Source: Glossina fuscipes (Eukaryota > Arthropoda > Insecta > Diptera > Glossinidae). Taken from it: 64,000 nucleotides of DNA. Positions 1 to 11,200 of this stretch are shown here, piece after piece. Each line of letters starts with the position of its first letter. Within the stretch, counting starts at the first letter, position 1. A model generated the notes under the pieces. The model did not search any database, was not told the DNA's origin, and saw only the letters and a list, made by a program, of their open reading frames with translations. Location: NCBI RefSeq assembly GCF_014805625.2, contig NW_023998415.1, positions 34,657,895-34,721,894 of the forward strand, written 5' to 3'. The position numbers and the translations under genes were made by a program.

Positions 1-699
1 TATAATGTTTCTAACAAAAACAACTCAAAAAGTTTATAGCCCGGGAAAAGCCGATCGCAAACACTCTACATCACTAATATATCAAAAATGTTCTCTTGTT
101 TCTATATAAAAGCATTCTTCATAGGAGCCCCTGTACGGGAAAGGGTACAAAACATAGACTGAGTTGTCAAAGACGTTTTTATTATTCCCCTACTTTCAGA
201 CGCTATTCGGTCAGAGGTGCAGACATGTTTCTAAATCGTTAGGTGCAGCATAATAAAAGGTGTGTTTATCATGCTACCTTTTGGATGTTACATACATCCG
301 CCCAAACCTAACATGCACACTAAGCATTACCCAATACTATCAATAATACGATGTGACCGAAAGTGGAAGAGTTTCAGAATTATTGTAATAATAATAATAA
401 TACTAATGAGCCGATGGTTTTGGTTGCCAGTGCTCATCCCTCCAATCCATTCCAAGCACTTCAATCAATTATAATAATAATTATAGTAAAATCAAAATTT
501 TCCATTGTTTTACAACAACAAAAGTAGCAGCATTAAAACAACTTCAGCATGTAAGCTAATGGCCGCAATGGCATGAAATTTTGACATATTCAGCTTAAAT
601 CACATGAATCCATCAATGACGGTGACATCTATTTGCCACCCTTGACCTTGTTGAGTGACGTGTTATACGTTATACATGTAACACATATATCACAAAATT
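1..699. other. Non-coding stretch left of the first mariner fossil
   Basis: No credible exon or RNA gene is visible. The only structure is a degenerate dispersed-repeat tail near 250-325 and short (ATA)n runs near 380-400 and 470-480. The 70-residue open frame at 262-474 runs across the repeat and is not gene-like. Confidence 0.6.
250..325 (+). repeat. Degenerate dispersed repeat, 3' tail copy
   Basis: The text CTTTTGGATGTTACATACAT followed by CCGCCCAAACCTAACATG matches tails at about 1785-1837, 39487-39545 and 61190-61250. The shared order is TCTACCTCAAGTCCTTTTGG, then ATGTTGCATACATCC, then CACAAACTTAATATACCC. Only the 3' part is recognisable here. Seen directly by internal comparison; the family name is unknown to me. 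Confidence 0.55.
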
Positions 700-1420
700 C
701 AAGGTAAAATGAAAAAGATTTTATTTTTATTAGACAACGAGTTAATAATTCATTGTCAGCAAGTGTTGGATGCTTGCGTTAATTTTGAGTATTTTTCATG
801 TAAAAATAGCATTTATCGAGAGACGTGCGTACAATCGTTTCAATCATTTTCTACGACATTTTACAATATTTGCGGCAACGTGGCGATATCGTGTCGAAAG
901 AAAGTGTATTGGCTTAGTAACGATCCTCCCACTGACCCATTTTCGCTATTCTTCAATTTGGCGGATGGCGTGCTGCATGGATCTCAACAAATGATAATCG
1001 AAAGACGCCATGCTTGCTGAGTCAACTGGGTGTGGCAGAACTTCCTAATTGAGCTAATCGAGCTGCAACAATGTATCCTTCCGTCAAACCGCATGATAGC
1101 CACTTTCTCTCCTTTTTTCTATCTTACCCATCGCATGAAAACGTCGGGAAATGCGTTGAATCATCAACTGCTAAGCTGTTTGAAAATGCTTGGAGAGGTT
1201 GAGCTCCAATAAGTCATACAATTCCAGGCTTTTCGTTGTTACTGACTACTTTTAAACCGCTGAAACGAACACCGACAATTGCTATATGATGGAGCACTGT
1301 CACCATGAGCTTTTGGAGGTGTTCGGTAGCTTTGGCAGTAGATTTCTTCAAATTAAACAACAAGAATAATGAGAGTCGAATCTGCAATTTTGAGCGTTCC
1401 ATGATTGGCATCGGCGTACG
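700..1420 (-). pseudogene. Mariner-family transposase fossil with large internal deletion
   Basis: Read on the minus strand, this carries scattered transposase motifs in different frames. The N-terminal LFNLKKSTAKATEHLQK helix lies near 1319-1390. An ISRRFHAMGKIEK segment, the end of the DNA-binding region, lies near 1120-1165. Then come KDTLLQL and VLPHP around 1045-1085 and DYHLLRSMQHA near 965-1000, around the third catalytic Asp, and a decayed C-terminus near 840-900. The section between HAMGKIEK and KDTLLQL is missing. That part holds the first two catalytic Asp residues in intact mariners, so the copy cannot be active. Stops and frameshifts interrupt it throughout. The family assignment rests on recalled mariner motifs. 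Confidence 0.8.
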
Positions 1421-1617
1421 ATGAATCTCTCAATAATACTAAATGGAGAACTGTCATTGTAGGTAGAGAAAGGTCAAAATGATCGAATTTAATGGTTATG
1501 TAAACTGTGGAAATCGCCTCGCAAAATGAATGCAAGCACCTAACAAAAAAGCTATTGTGGTCCACGACCGTACGCTTCCTCATGCAACGACTTTTCAAAA
1601 GACGGCTTTTTCTGGCC

Positions 1618-1837
1618 GAAAAGTGATCCGATCCGAACTATTTTCAATAGCGCTTTTCCTATGATCGAAACGCGTTAGTGTACCAAAATCTATTAAAACA
1701 ACTCAAAAATTGCAATCTGCAGATGGGAGAGATCACGAGAGTGATTCTGAATCGAATAATCGTATAATAAAAACTTGGTCTACCTCAACTCTTTGTGGGT
1801 ATTGCATACATCCACATAACCTAAAGATATACCCTTA
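1618..1837 (+). repeat. Degenerate dispersed repeat, longer copy
   Basis: It begins near AAAAGTGATCCGATCCGAA and ATTTTCAATAGCG, which recur at about 2291-2325. It ends with TGGGTATTGCATACATCCAC and a TATACCC motif, as in the copies at 39.5 and 61.2 kb. It has no coding capacity. It is probably a short non-autonomous element or the decayed end of a larger one. Confidence 0.6.
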
Positions 1838-2289
1838 ACTGAAAATATTGAATGAGGACTGACTGCCTTCATTCATTCATTTGATATCAAAGATATATTT
1901 TCGAGTATTTATTGACTGTACAATTTTATGCTGCATATATGAGTTTTGCATAACTAGATGAATTTCTGCATCAATGAAATTGAAAAAAGCGAAAAACAAT
2001 TCAATAAAAAGTAAAAGCAAATATTTACAAAAACAACTATTAACACGTAATGTGTTGAGTGTGAAAAGCACTTTCTCCGCGAATAAAATTATTTCCTTTC
2101 GGTTGCCGCGATTCAGAAATGACTTAAATCTTTACAATATATTATAGCTTAAATAAGATGCAGATAAATTGAGATAAGTAAAAACACTAGAATGGAACAG
2201 GGCCGGTCCACCGTTAAAACCACCCTACAGCATCCTACGGGTATTCATAAAAAGACCTTTCAAAATAACGCCTCGTAGGGGAACTGATC
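1838..2289. other. Non-coding spacer between repeat copies
   Basis: AT-rich DNA with no recognisable gene. The 64-residue minus-strand frame at 1877-2071 is low-complexity Phe/Leu/Lys and is not supported. Confidence 0.5.
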
Positions 2290-2580
2290 GAAAAAGTGAT
2301 CCAATCCGAAGCATTTTCAATAGCGTACGTTCTTCGAACGTCCTTGGCACGTCGTTGTGCCAAATTTCAAAATCAAAACATCCTCAAAATTGCAACCTAT
2401 AGGAAGAACAAAAAAAAAAAAAAAAAAACAGGGCGAGCAAATGGAAAAACGAACAAATGAATCTAATTACGATTCAAATAATGATATTGAATCGATCGAT
2501 TTAATAAAAAGTCGGTCTATCCCAACTTCTTCAAGGTATATTGCATGCATCACTTTATGCCACAAGTTGGTATAGGGCAT
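2290..2580 (+). repeat. Degenerate dispersed repeat, second adjacent copy
   Basis: It shares AAAAGTGATCCAATCCGAA and CATTTTCAATAGCG with the copy at 1618, then CAAAATTGCAACCTATAGG and a closing GGTCTATCCCAACTTCTTC segment. An A-run near 2410-2428 interrupts it. The two copies lie about 670 bp apart in the same orientation. Confidence 0.6.
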
Positions 2581-2930
2581 AAAAAGAAAATGTTAACTTA
2601 TTTAATTTTATCATAGATAAGACCTTTTGTTAAGAAGCGAAGAAAAACCGATAACTAATGTTTAGTAGAAGATCTATACTCTTGTGTGTCTTAATATGTG
2701 TCTTTGCCAAAGAAAAAAGTTAATATATCTTTTTGAAAATGATTCGTACCGAGAGAGACGTAAATGAATGAGTGAATTGTATGGGAAACCATGTGCAAGG
2801 TATGACAATATTCATAAAGGTTATACAGTCATGATCGTTATCGAAACCTGCACATACCGTAATAATTTTCTTTATTGTCATTGTTTCTTGCGGTTAACAT
2901 TTACTATGCAGTGATTGCTGACAACCGTTG

Positions 2931-2981
2931 TATATAAAAGAAAAAAAAAAAATTCTTCTTTTCGGATCAGTTAAAATGAAG
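2931..2981 (+). promoter_or_regulatory. Candidate TATA/initiator promoter with 13-nt micro-exon
   Basis: TATATAAAAG (2931-2940) is followed by an initiator TCAGTT with A+1 at 2969. Immediately after come ATG AAG (2976-2981) and a GTAATT splice donor. Insect genes for small secreted or cuticle proteins often have this layout: a TATA box, a very short 5' UTR and a tiny first coding exon. The TATA-to-start spacing is 36 nt, slightly longer than the usual 31, possibly because of the A-run between them. The best acceptor downstream, TTTCAG at 3212-3217, would give only MK plus 17 residues before a stop at 3271. The locus is therefore decayed, uses an exon I did not find, or is a chance match. Confidence 0.3.
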
Positions 2982-3350
2982 GTAATTAATTTCAAATTTG
3001 ATCACTCACTATACGTTCGTTTGTTTCTTACAAGAGCTAACACCTCACAAAACTTCGGGAACACAACAACATTTCGAAATAGACTAAGGCATAAGTGAAC
3101 ATAATAGAGTGATGCTAATTATTAGGCGGGCATTTAAATATTTAAAAAATCATTTGTGAAAAATGTTAAAAAATGTTAACACCGAAGTCCATTCTCGCGA
3201 AACACTCTTAATTTCAGGCAGTCTGTTGCACTGAGTGCAACTGGGTTCAAATAAGAAACCATTTACCCTAAATAGCTATAGTGATGTACATACATGAATG
3301 AATGAATCAAAAAAATTCACATTACGACTAAGAAAAAAAAATATTATTGA

Positions 3351-3434
3351 TCCGAATGGGTAGCCGAATAGGCAAAGGATCACGATTAACAAGTCCATGT
3401 TCTCGGATTCAAATTTCAAGTACGGTAGAGTTTT
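3351..3434 (+). repeat. tRNA-derived SINE, copy 1
   Basis: A Pol III A-box-like TAGCCGAATAGG (3361-3372) and a B-box-like GGATTCAAATT (3405-3415) are 33 nt apart, followed by AAGTACGGTAGAGTTTT. The whole unit aligns with the minus-strand copy at 46050-46132, including the trailing CGGTAGAGTTTT. It is not a working tRNA: the A and B boxes carry changes and the acceptor stem does not pair. Confidence 0.6.
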
Positions 3435-5585
3435 CAATATAGGCGAGCATATGATCTAAGTTATCCGGTGGCCTTTAAATCCATATTTAAAATATTTAAA
3501 TTGACTTATTGAAAATGTCTTAGAGGATGTTATTTAAAAGACAGTGCAGAAAGCCCGGATGAGAAAATACCAAAATTGTTTGAGTTACGCTGCGTGCCGT
3601 GTTTAAACATCACATTTCGTGTAAATCCATTTTTGCTATTTTGATAGACAGACGGACTGAGTTGTATCAAATCTACGAGTCTTGCTAATCCAGTATATGT
3701 ACATTATATTTATGGAGCTTTGATGTGCAATCTGCATCTGCAAAATCTCTCTGCCTTTTTTTTTAATTAATAACAAGCTAGCAAAGTATGCTTGTATGTC
3801 CCGCATAATATATAAATTTTCGATGAGGGTATAACTTATGATAGCTACTTTGAGTTTACCTTCAAGCATGAATATTAAAAATGGAGGCCTTACTCATGCG
3901 CTACAATAAGAGGACAATATACTATTCGGTACCTCATTGTACCCTTACTCTACGAGATTTAGAATAAATTGAAGCGTTCTCCTACTCATTTATTATTTCC
4001 CTTTCGAATTCATGCAAAAATTGAGATAAGATATCGCAAATTTCACTATTTTACCTTTAGATCAATTTCATCGATCAGGTTTGAGCATAAACACGTGCGA
4101 ACACAATAGTGAACATATATAAATAACGTGAGAAAAAGCGAATATTTGATTATACTTTCATTCATAATTTACTTAACCTGAAATGCTATTCAAATAATTA
4201 ATAAAACTATTTGAAAAACCTACGGTGGAGAAAATTTCAATCGATTCATTAACAAAGGCATCCAAAGTCGGTCCAAGGCACATTTTTTCTTTGTCGATTT
4301 GATTATTGACTTGAAGAAAAATTTGAAGATACCACGCTGTTTATCGTAAATACGATATAATGCTTGAAATATCGCTTTATCGACATTTCCATAAATGATT
4401 ATACCAAAAAATATTTTCCCCTAAAACTATGCTATACTGTTTTTTTTTTTTTTTAAAGTAGCTCAAAAGTCTATTCTTTTGCATATTTGAAAAATTAATG
4501 AGAGCAATTTCAAAATACTTGTTAACCAATTTATGAAATCGAACGTTAAACTTAATCTAGGGTAATAATAATTCACCAATTTTGTTATGGAAAAACAAAG
4601 CGATTGTGTCTATAAAGATTCATATTAATGAAGCATAGCATGAAACCGATCAAAAAGTGAACATACAATAAACTCATACTCATAGGTCATATACACAAGT
4701 ACATAATATAGTTGTGTAATATGTTTGTAATATAGACAAGTCGTCGAATTTTTTAGACAAAGTGAAGGTCTGGCTTTATTTAAGCGTCGTTCAATACGTA
4801 AATTAATTGTAAATTGTGATCAAAAAGAAAGCCTAGATCAAGAAACGAGCCAATGTGTGCTCCAATTTCGTATAAATAAGTACACTACTCAATTATGAAC
4901 GAGCTAAAGGAAAAAGGTTTAATTATCTAAATCGGATAGGGGGAGGCATAATTGAGATTAAAGAAAGAGAAGACTTTAACTTTATCAGCTTACATTAAGA
5001 TTTGAAATGAGTTAATAATAACTGATTTATGAATGATTTATTTTGAGGAAATCAAAAAAGAACTCTCCCTCCCAAGCCATATAGGTTATTTTAAGATAAA
5101 AATAAATATCTTAAAATAGTTATCCTAAAATATAGTCGCACTTATCACATCTTTAAGATTTTATTCTCGTTCGCAGACATAATGAAAACTTAATAGAAGG
5201 ATAAATCCTGATGCGGTATATCAAAGCCGTTGAGCATTAAAGCAAGCAAACTAAGACGGACTTGCATGCCGTGTATTAAGTAAAGAATAAATTCCACATG
5301 TTTTATTTTGCTTAAAAAAATAATAAAAAAAAAAAACTAAAAATAAAAAAACAAAAAAAATGAAGTGCGCATGTCTTGATTGTGTCATAATCAGTTACCA
5401 GAAGAGCTCATTTAAAACAGACGTAAAACAACACTATAGGAGTAAAGAACATTCATGTTTTGAACATAGTGTGCTTACAAAAAAGAAGAAAAAAAAAAAA
5501 AAAATTGCAAAAATAAGATTTCATAAGCATTAAAACTTGCATGTGTCTTATTGAACCGTTTAGACCATCCCTTGTTAAAGTTACG
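3435..5585. other. Upstream region of the CCSER-like gene, no exon recognised
   Basis: AT-rich with T-runs (4440-4454) and A-runs (5320-5360, 5476-5504). No supported coding segment. The 5' UTR, promoter or upstream non-coding exons of the downstream gene may lie here. In the frame of its first exon the last upstream stop is at 5514-5516, so an acceptor between about 5525 and 5580 is possible but not proven. Confidence 0.5.
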
Positions 5586-5968
5586 ATGAGTAATTTGGCA
5601 AGTTCTCCTAGAGGGTCCACATCACCCGTTGGGGCCAGGCGTGTACGCACTGATTTAAAGACATCGGAAAATGTATATTTGACTAATAGCTATGGACCAA
5701 CGCGTTCAAGAGCATCATCTCCATTAACTGCAACAAGAATAAGACTGCCATCATCTTACCCAGTGCATAGTTATAAGCGACTGCATAGTAATACAACTCA
5801 AGGCCCAAACACCAGTGCGGATGAAGTGCGAACAACCGCAACAACTGTTGCTAACACAAGAAGATTTATAAGACGCAGTGACTTTATATTAACTGCCGCT
5901 AAGCATACCGTCAATGACTCACGTATTTTATCGACTAGTGCACCACACGAGGGCTCTTCATATATTAG
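5586..5968 (+). CDS. CCSER-like gene, coding exon 1
   Basis: It encodes MSNLASSPRGSTSPVGARR and continues Ser/Thr/Arg-rich. The donor after 5968 is GTTGTG, which is weak. It leaves two bases (AG) that combine with the T at 6175 to give Ser, matching the next exon phase exactly. A nearby GTATTT at 5922 gives the wrong phase. Confidence 0.65.
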
Positions 5969-8211
5969 GTTGTGTTTGCTTCATTGATATAGTTATAATG
6001 TAATCTAATGCATATATATATATATATATATACATAATATATATATATATATATAAATATATATATATATTGTTTTGATTTCTCTTCTACGCATCAAATG
6101 CAGAAAAAGCAATTATCGCATAACAAACATAATTATCTACATGTATATGTACATTTTTATTCTATATATTGTAGTGCGCATCTGCCAGCACGTGCTACCC
6201 GTCTTTTAAATCGCTCACGTATACAACAACATTGTACCCTAAATAACGAAGATTCCGACAGCACCAACAAATCTCCGCTTAGTGTGCGCCGCAATAAAGC
6301 CAATACAGCATCTTCGCGTACTTCCAATGCATCTCCATCAACAGGCAATAGTTCTATAAACTCATCATTGAAACGCAATCAATACGGTCACCATCAACAT
6401 AACTATCAACAGCAACAGCAGCAGCAACAGCGTTTACATCAACGCGATATACACAGCTCTTCGGACGATCTCATGTTGTATGACAAATCATTCAGGAATG
6501 CCATGATCCAAGATGTACTACACTTTAAAAAGCAACTTTTACGTTTGCGCCGCATCCTACAGGAGGTTAGTTTTACTACATACGGTAAAATAAATATATA
6601 GTTCGTATGGTAACGAAAATTTATATTTCATTCTCTTGATCGCTTCTTCTTTTTTTTGCTAACAATTTCGTTTCGGAGACAAAATCAAACAATCTTGATT
6701 TTTAATTTTAAATTCCAGTTGGTGGTTGGAGATGCGTCGGATGCGTCTATAAACGAACCTTTCCTAAAGAACTTTATTCTTTAGAAATTCTCTAATATGA
6801 ATAGCTCTCTTCATATGTGGGTAGTCAGTCAATCATTCACTTTAGATGAAGGCACACAATAACTTCTTATATAGATAATATTTTTCTGGAAGTAACGTAC
6901 TATCTAGTAGTTTTTTCTTTTAATACGACAAATCACTTAGGGCATGTCCTCTGTCCTCTGGGTATTAATGGGCGTAGGTTGTCTGCTGAAAAGTGTCCGA
7001 TCTAAATGTGACGATGGCAAGCAGCACTTGTCTACTAAAGTTGGGAATAATGTTTGCATACGCGTTGATAAGTGTTCACTACAATTTACGATATTTTAGG
7101 CGCGGTCACAGTTCACAGTTCCGACTGATTATAGGGAAAAATGAGTATCGAGCTGTCATTAAGTATTCACTTTTGAAAGGTAAAACATTCACGGAAATTA
7201 AAAACGAGTTTGGCGCTCTGTGCGGACTCTGTATCACCATTTACCGCAGGGCAACTTCGGGGAACATACCAAGTTGTCTCGGTGAGCGTGAACGTTCGAA
7301 ACTACCAACAACTGTGACAACTGAAGGAGCCGTCGATTGCGACAACAGAATGAGATGAATGGAAGTTTGGTTTGCTGTCCACCTATCCACCATCTTTTAT
7401 ACATCTAATCCCCAGCGACTATTATCGGTGAAAGTATGAAAGGTTTCTCTAGGGAAATTGAAGCGCATTTCGAGGATTTTGACAAATAATTCCACGAAAG
7501 GTTGATAAGTAAAACTAGGTCCTTTCTTAGTTGTTAGGATAGAAACTTATGTATTACCTGTGCGCGATCTATTGTGCATGTGTGACAGTATATGATAAAT
7601 GAAGTAAACCTATCGTATTTATATCGCATATGTCGTATTTATCGACGTTAATGTTATTCCATTTCATTTGAAATTTTTCGAATAAAATCGTACAAATATC
7701 AGTCGAGCCTGTTAGAGCCGAAGTTAAATTGTAATTGAAATAAATAAATTTTGCATTTTCTTCTGTTACAGACGGAAACTCTCAATCCATTTGAAAATGA
7801 TAATGGGCAACTATTCGCGTCCTGTGGCTTGGATAGCAAACTCTTGGATGATATTGATTTGGCAAGTCTGACGACATCGACAACCGATGACCCTATGCAG
7901 GAGTTAGCTGATCTACGAAGACAGGTGGTTTACCTTCAGGTATTTGCACGTTATTACGATTTGATTTTGTGTTGGCATTATTTTGCTTTTGATATGTGAT
8001 TGATTGCGGATTGATTTCCAAAAAAATAACGATAATAATAATAATAACTCAGTTGCCAACTCCTTCAGTAAATATTCTCCTATAAACGACAAGTTATAAA
8101 TTCTTTACATTAATTAATTTAAAAACAAAAACAAAAAAATAAAAATAAAAACAAAAAAAAGCCAGATATATAAATGTAGTTGCAGTTCCATGTTAATAGT
8201 TATGTAAAAAC

Positions 8212-8262
<51 letters not shown>

Positions 8263-11200
8263 ATGTATAATGTATAATGTATATATAAATATATATATAT
8301 ATGTATGTATCTTTTTGTAATCCACTTCTTTTTTATGGTCTTTACATGTTAAACAAGAAAAACGAAGAGAAAGATTAATTTCGGCTTAGGTCGAAACTTT
8401 TGGTACCAATTATTTGAATAAATTATTGTTTTTTTTTAATAGCTGTTATCGGATGTACGTATAGGTTATCAGAAGTAATTATAAATTTAGAATGAATGTC
8501 CATTAAATTTGAACTCCAAACGGCAGTTAACGAACTAACTAACATCCCGACCCCTAACGATGTATGCTCGTTTGCTTTCGTCTACAGAAAAGCACAATCC
8601 CCGTTCGCACTTTATGCCCTACTTGTAAATGACGTTCAATGCCACGAACTTAGACGGAGCTACCTGAACCAAATAAATAGAAAGGTTGTGCCTGACTATT
8701 TGATTTTAACTTTCAGTGAAAAAATAACGAAAATCCAATTCGAGAGTTAAAATAATCGTAAGACCGATCTAAGTTGCAATGGGTCTTTCAACATCGATTG
8801 ATATTTGCGTGGCGGAGCAACAAGCTTACCAATTATTAACTGACAACAACATTTGAACATTTAAAAATCTTGATTCTCTTGAACTGATGTAGACTTATTC
8901 GACGCGATTAAAGGTCTCTTTGAATCGCTTTAACCGACCACAAACACTCGTTTCTGTTGGAGCAGCGTTGTATTCAACATTTCACAAATCAAGATTTCTG
9001 TGACAGATATCGACAAATGTCAATTAGGACGTCGATAATCTAAGAAAAAAACTGCCCGTGCAAATATGGACGAACTCACTTTAGACGCAATTTAAATGGA
9101 AATCTTTACTATCTTTTGATCACAATCCTATATAGAAAGAAAGCGAAGCATTTTCCATATGTCAGTCCTATTCGACCGACACGTTTTATATAAAATAATT
9201 AGGAAACGCCGAGTTTTTTTTTTTTGTATTTTTGTTAGCAAAATATTATCGCTTACGGACCAGATCTCTTCCTTGACCAAATGCTAAACAAAATTTCATG
9301 AACGCTATCATGTTTGCATAAGTTGTTGAAACAAACCAACATTATCTGCATTGTCACGAATAGATTTTTACTTGAAAGCCGTAACGGACATGACTTGCGT
9401 TTCGATCATGCTTATGAAAATAAAGGTACATCCTCAAATTCTCTTCAGTAAATACACTTCCTGGGTAAACATAAAAGAATAAAATAAAAAGTTGACAAGA
9501 AAAAAAAAAAAAAAATGTTAATAGAAACAAAACCCAGAGCATGTTTTTTACCTTTAATTATTAAATTCACGTTCTACGATGAAGTTTTTGTTCTTTCTTT
9601 AATTTGCCGTATCGTTGTTTAATTAATATTTATTTCGTTGCTTTACCGAACTCTGTTGCGTGTTCGTATTAAATATTTTTATTAAATGAAATTTCTTGCT
9701 GATACATAATAGTTTCCTTTTGTTTTTTTCTAATTTCGCTAAAATAGATGAATGCATATATATATACACTGTGTGTGTGTAAATGTATGCATATTATTAT
9801 ATTGAAACTTAGTCTTACACTAATGTTACAATCTAGTTCTTTAGTATGTTTTCTAAGGCTTTGTTGATTTACTCTTACTAGACTTCTAACTGCACTTAAT
9901 TAGTTGAATTCATTTTAATTATTCTAAATTGTAAATAGGGTCAAGTCGATGATCGTGATCGGACAATACGGTTGCAAAAAAATCTCATTGAAAAATTGGA
10001 AGCTGATAAACCAAAAATGCAACAATTACAAGGAGCAGGGACAGCAAAAGAATGTGTCAACACAGCTACGCAAACGGAAAGGGTATGTAGCAAATAAAAT
10101 TTATACAATTGTAATTTTTTAACACTCGTATATATGTATAGAATTTACAGAAAAATTTCGATGAAATAATCTCGATAAGTAGCAGTCTTAAATTAGACGA
10201 ACTCTTTGTCGAATTGATGCGTTACAGAAGACGATTTCTTCCCTATCACAACCAATAATTGTTAAGAAGTGAACGAAATGCGACATTAGTATGATCACTT
10301 TTTAATATCACTTACGGCTGATAATCTCACTTATTGGAAACGTTGCACATATATATATATATATATATGTTAAGGAAACCTTAAATTTGATAGCCAAAAT
10401 TTTCTTTTCAAACAACAATTTTCTCTCATAACTAACAATTGCTGAGCGCAAGAAATATCAATTTTCAAACATTAGATGGCTGTCTTGCCTTATGTGCGCT
10501 CATTTGCACTAAAAAACGCTAGCGTAAGAACGAAAGGCGAGTACGAGTGTGATTTTGTATTGCAAGCGAAACGAGCGGCAATATTTGTTAGTTAAATGAC
10601 AAAAAGTTGTGTGTGCTCAAAAATGAATAATGCACATGCCTTATTCATGTAAGTGGGAAAGAGACAACTTATAAATAACTTAACACTACTTGAGGAGCGA
10701 GCTTAACACCAACATTGTGTTTACATGAACAATCACATGCAAGAGTTCGCATAAGCATAAACAGTGCCGCGATGAATAGTTTTTATGACCGAAGTCAACT
10801 GACAAGAAAAATTGTAAATGGAAAACTCTATGCTCTCCGTACACTTCCTGATAAGTTAACCAAAAAATTCTTAACCTAAAAAAAGGAGAGGAAAGGCCTG
10901 GTTTGTTTCCTAATACTTATACTTAAATCTAATTTGAATTTAACAAGCGAACCCAAATCTATTTTCATAACCCCAGTAGGACTACAAAAGCAGAAAAGTC
11001 TCTACTTGTTTTTAAATTCACAAGTAAAAGTACTTTCTTAGGGGCACATAACTTGACAAGGTGTAGCACTGAACGATGAAAAGGGAGGTTTTCTTAATGG
11101 TCATGACGTTTTCATGCGCTCTGGCATTAATTTCTTAAAATAGCTTTGACAAGCGATTAATTTAGATAATTAGGTAAAAAAAAAGTCGAAAGACATAAGT

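Noticed and set aside
709..1020. 103-codon + strand frame starting MKKILFLL
   Set aside because: It is antisense to the mariner relic read on the minus strand, and the + peptide has no family motif.
1353..1598. 81-codon minus-strand frame
   Set aside because: It overlaps the mariner N-terminal region in a different frame and is not collinear with any transposase motif.
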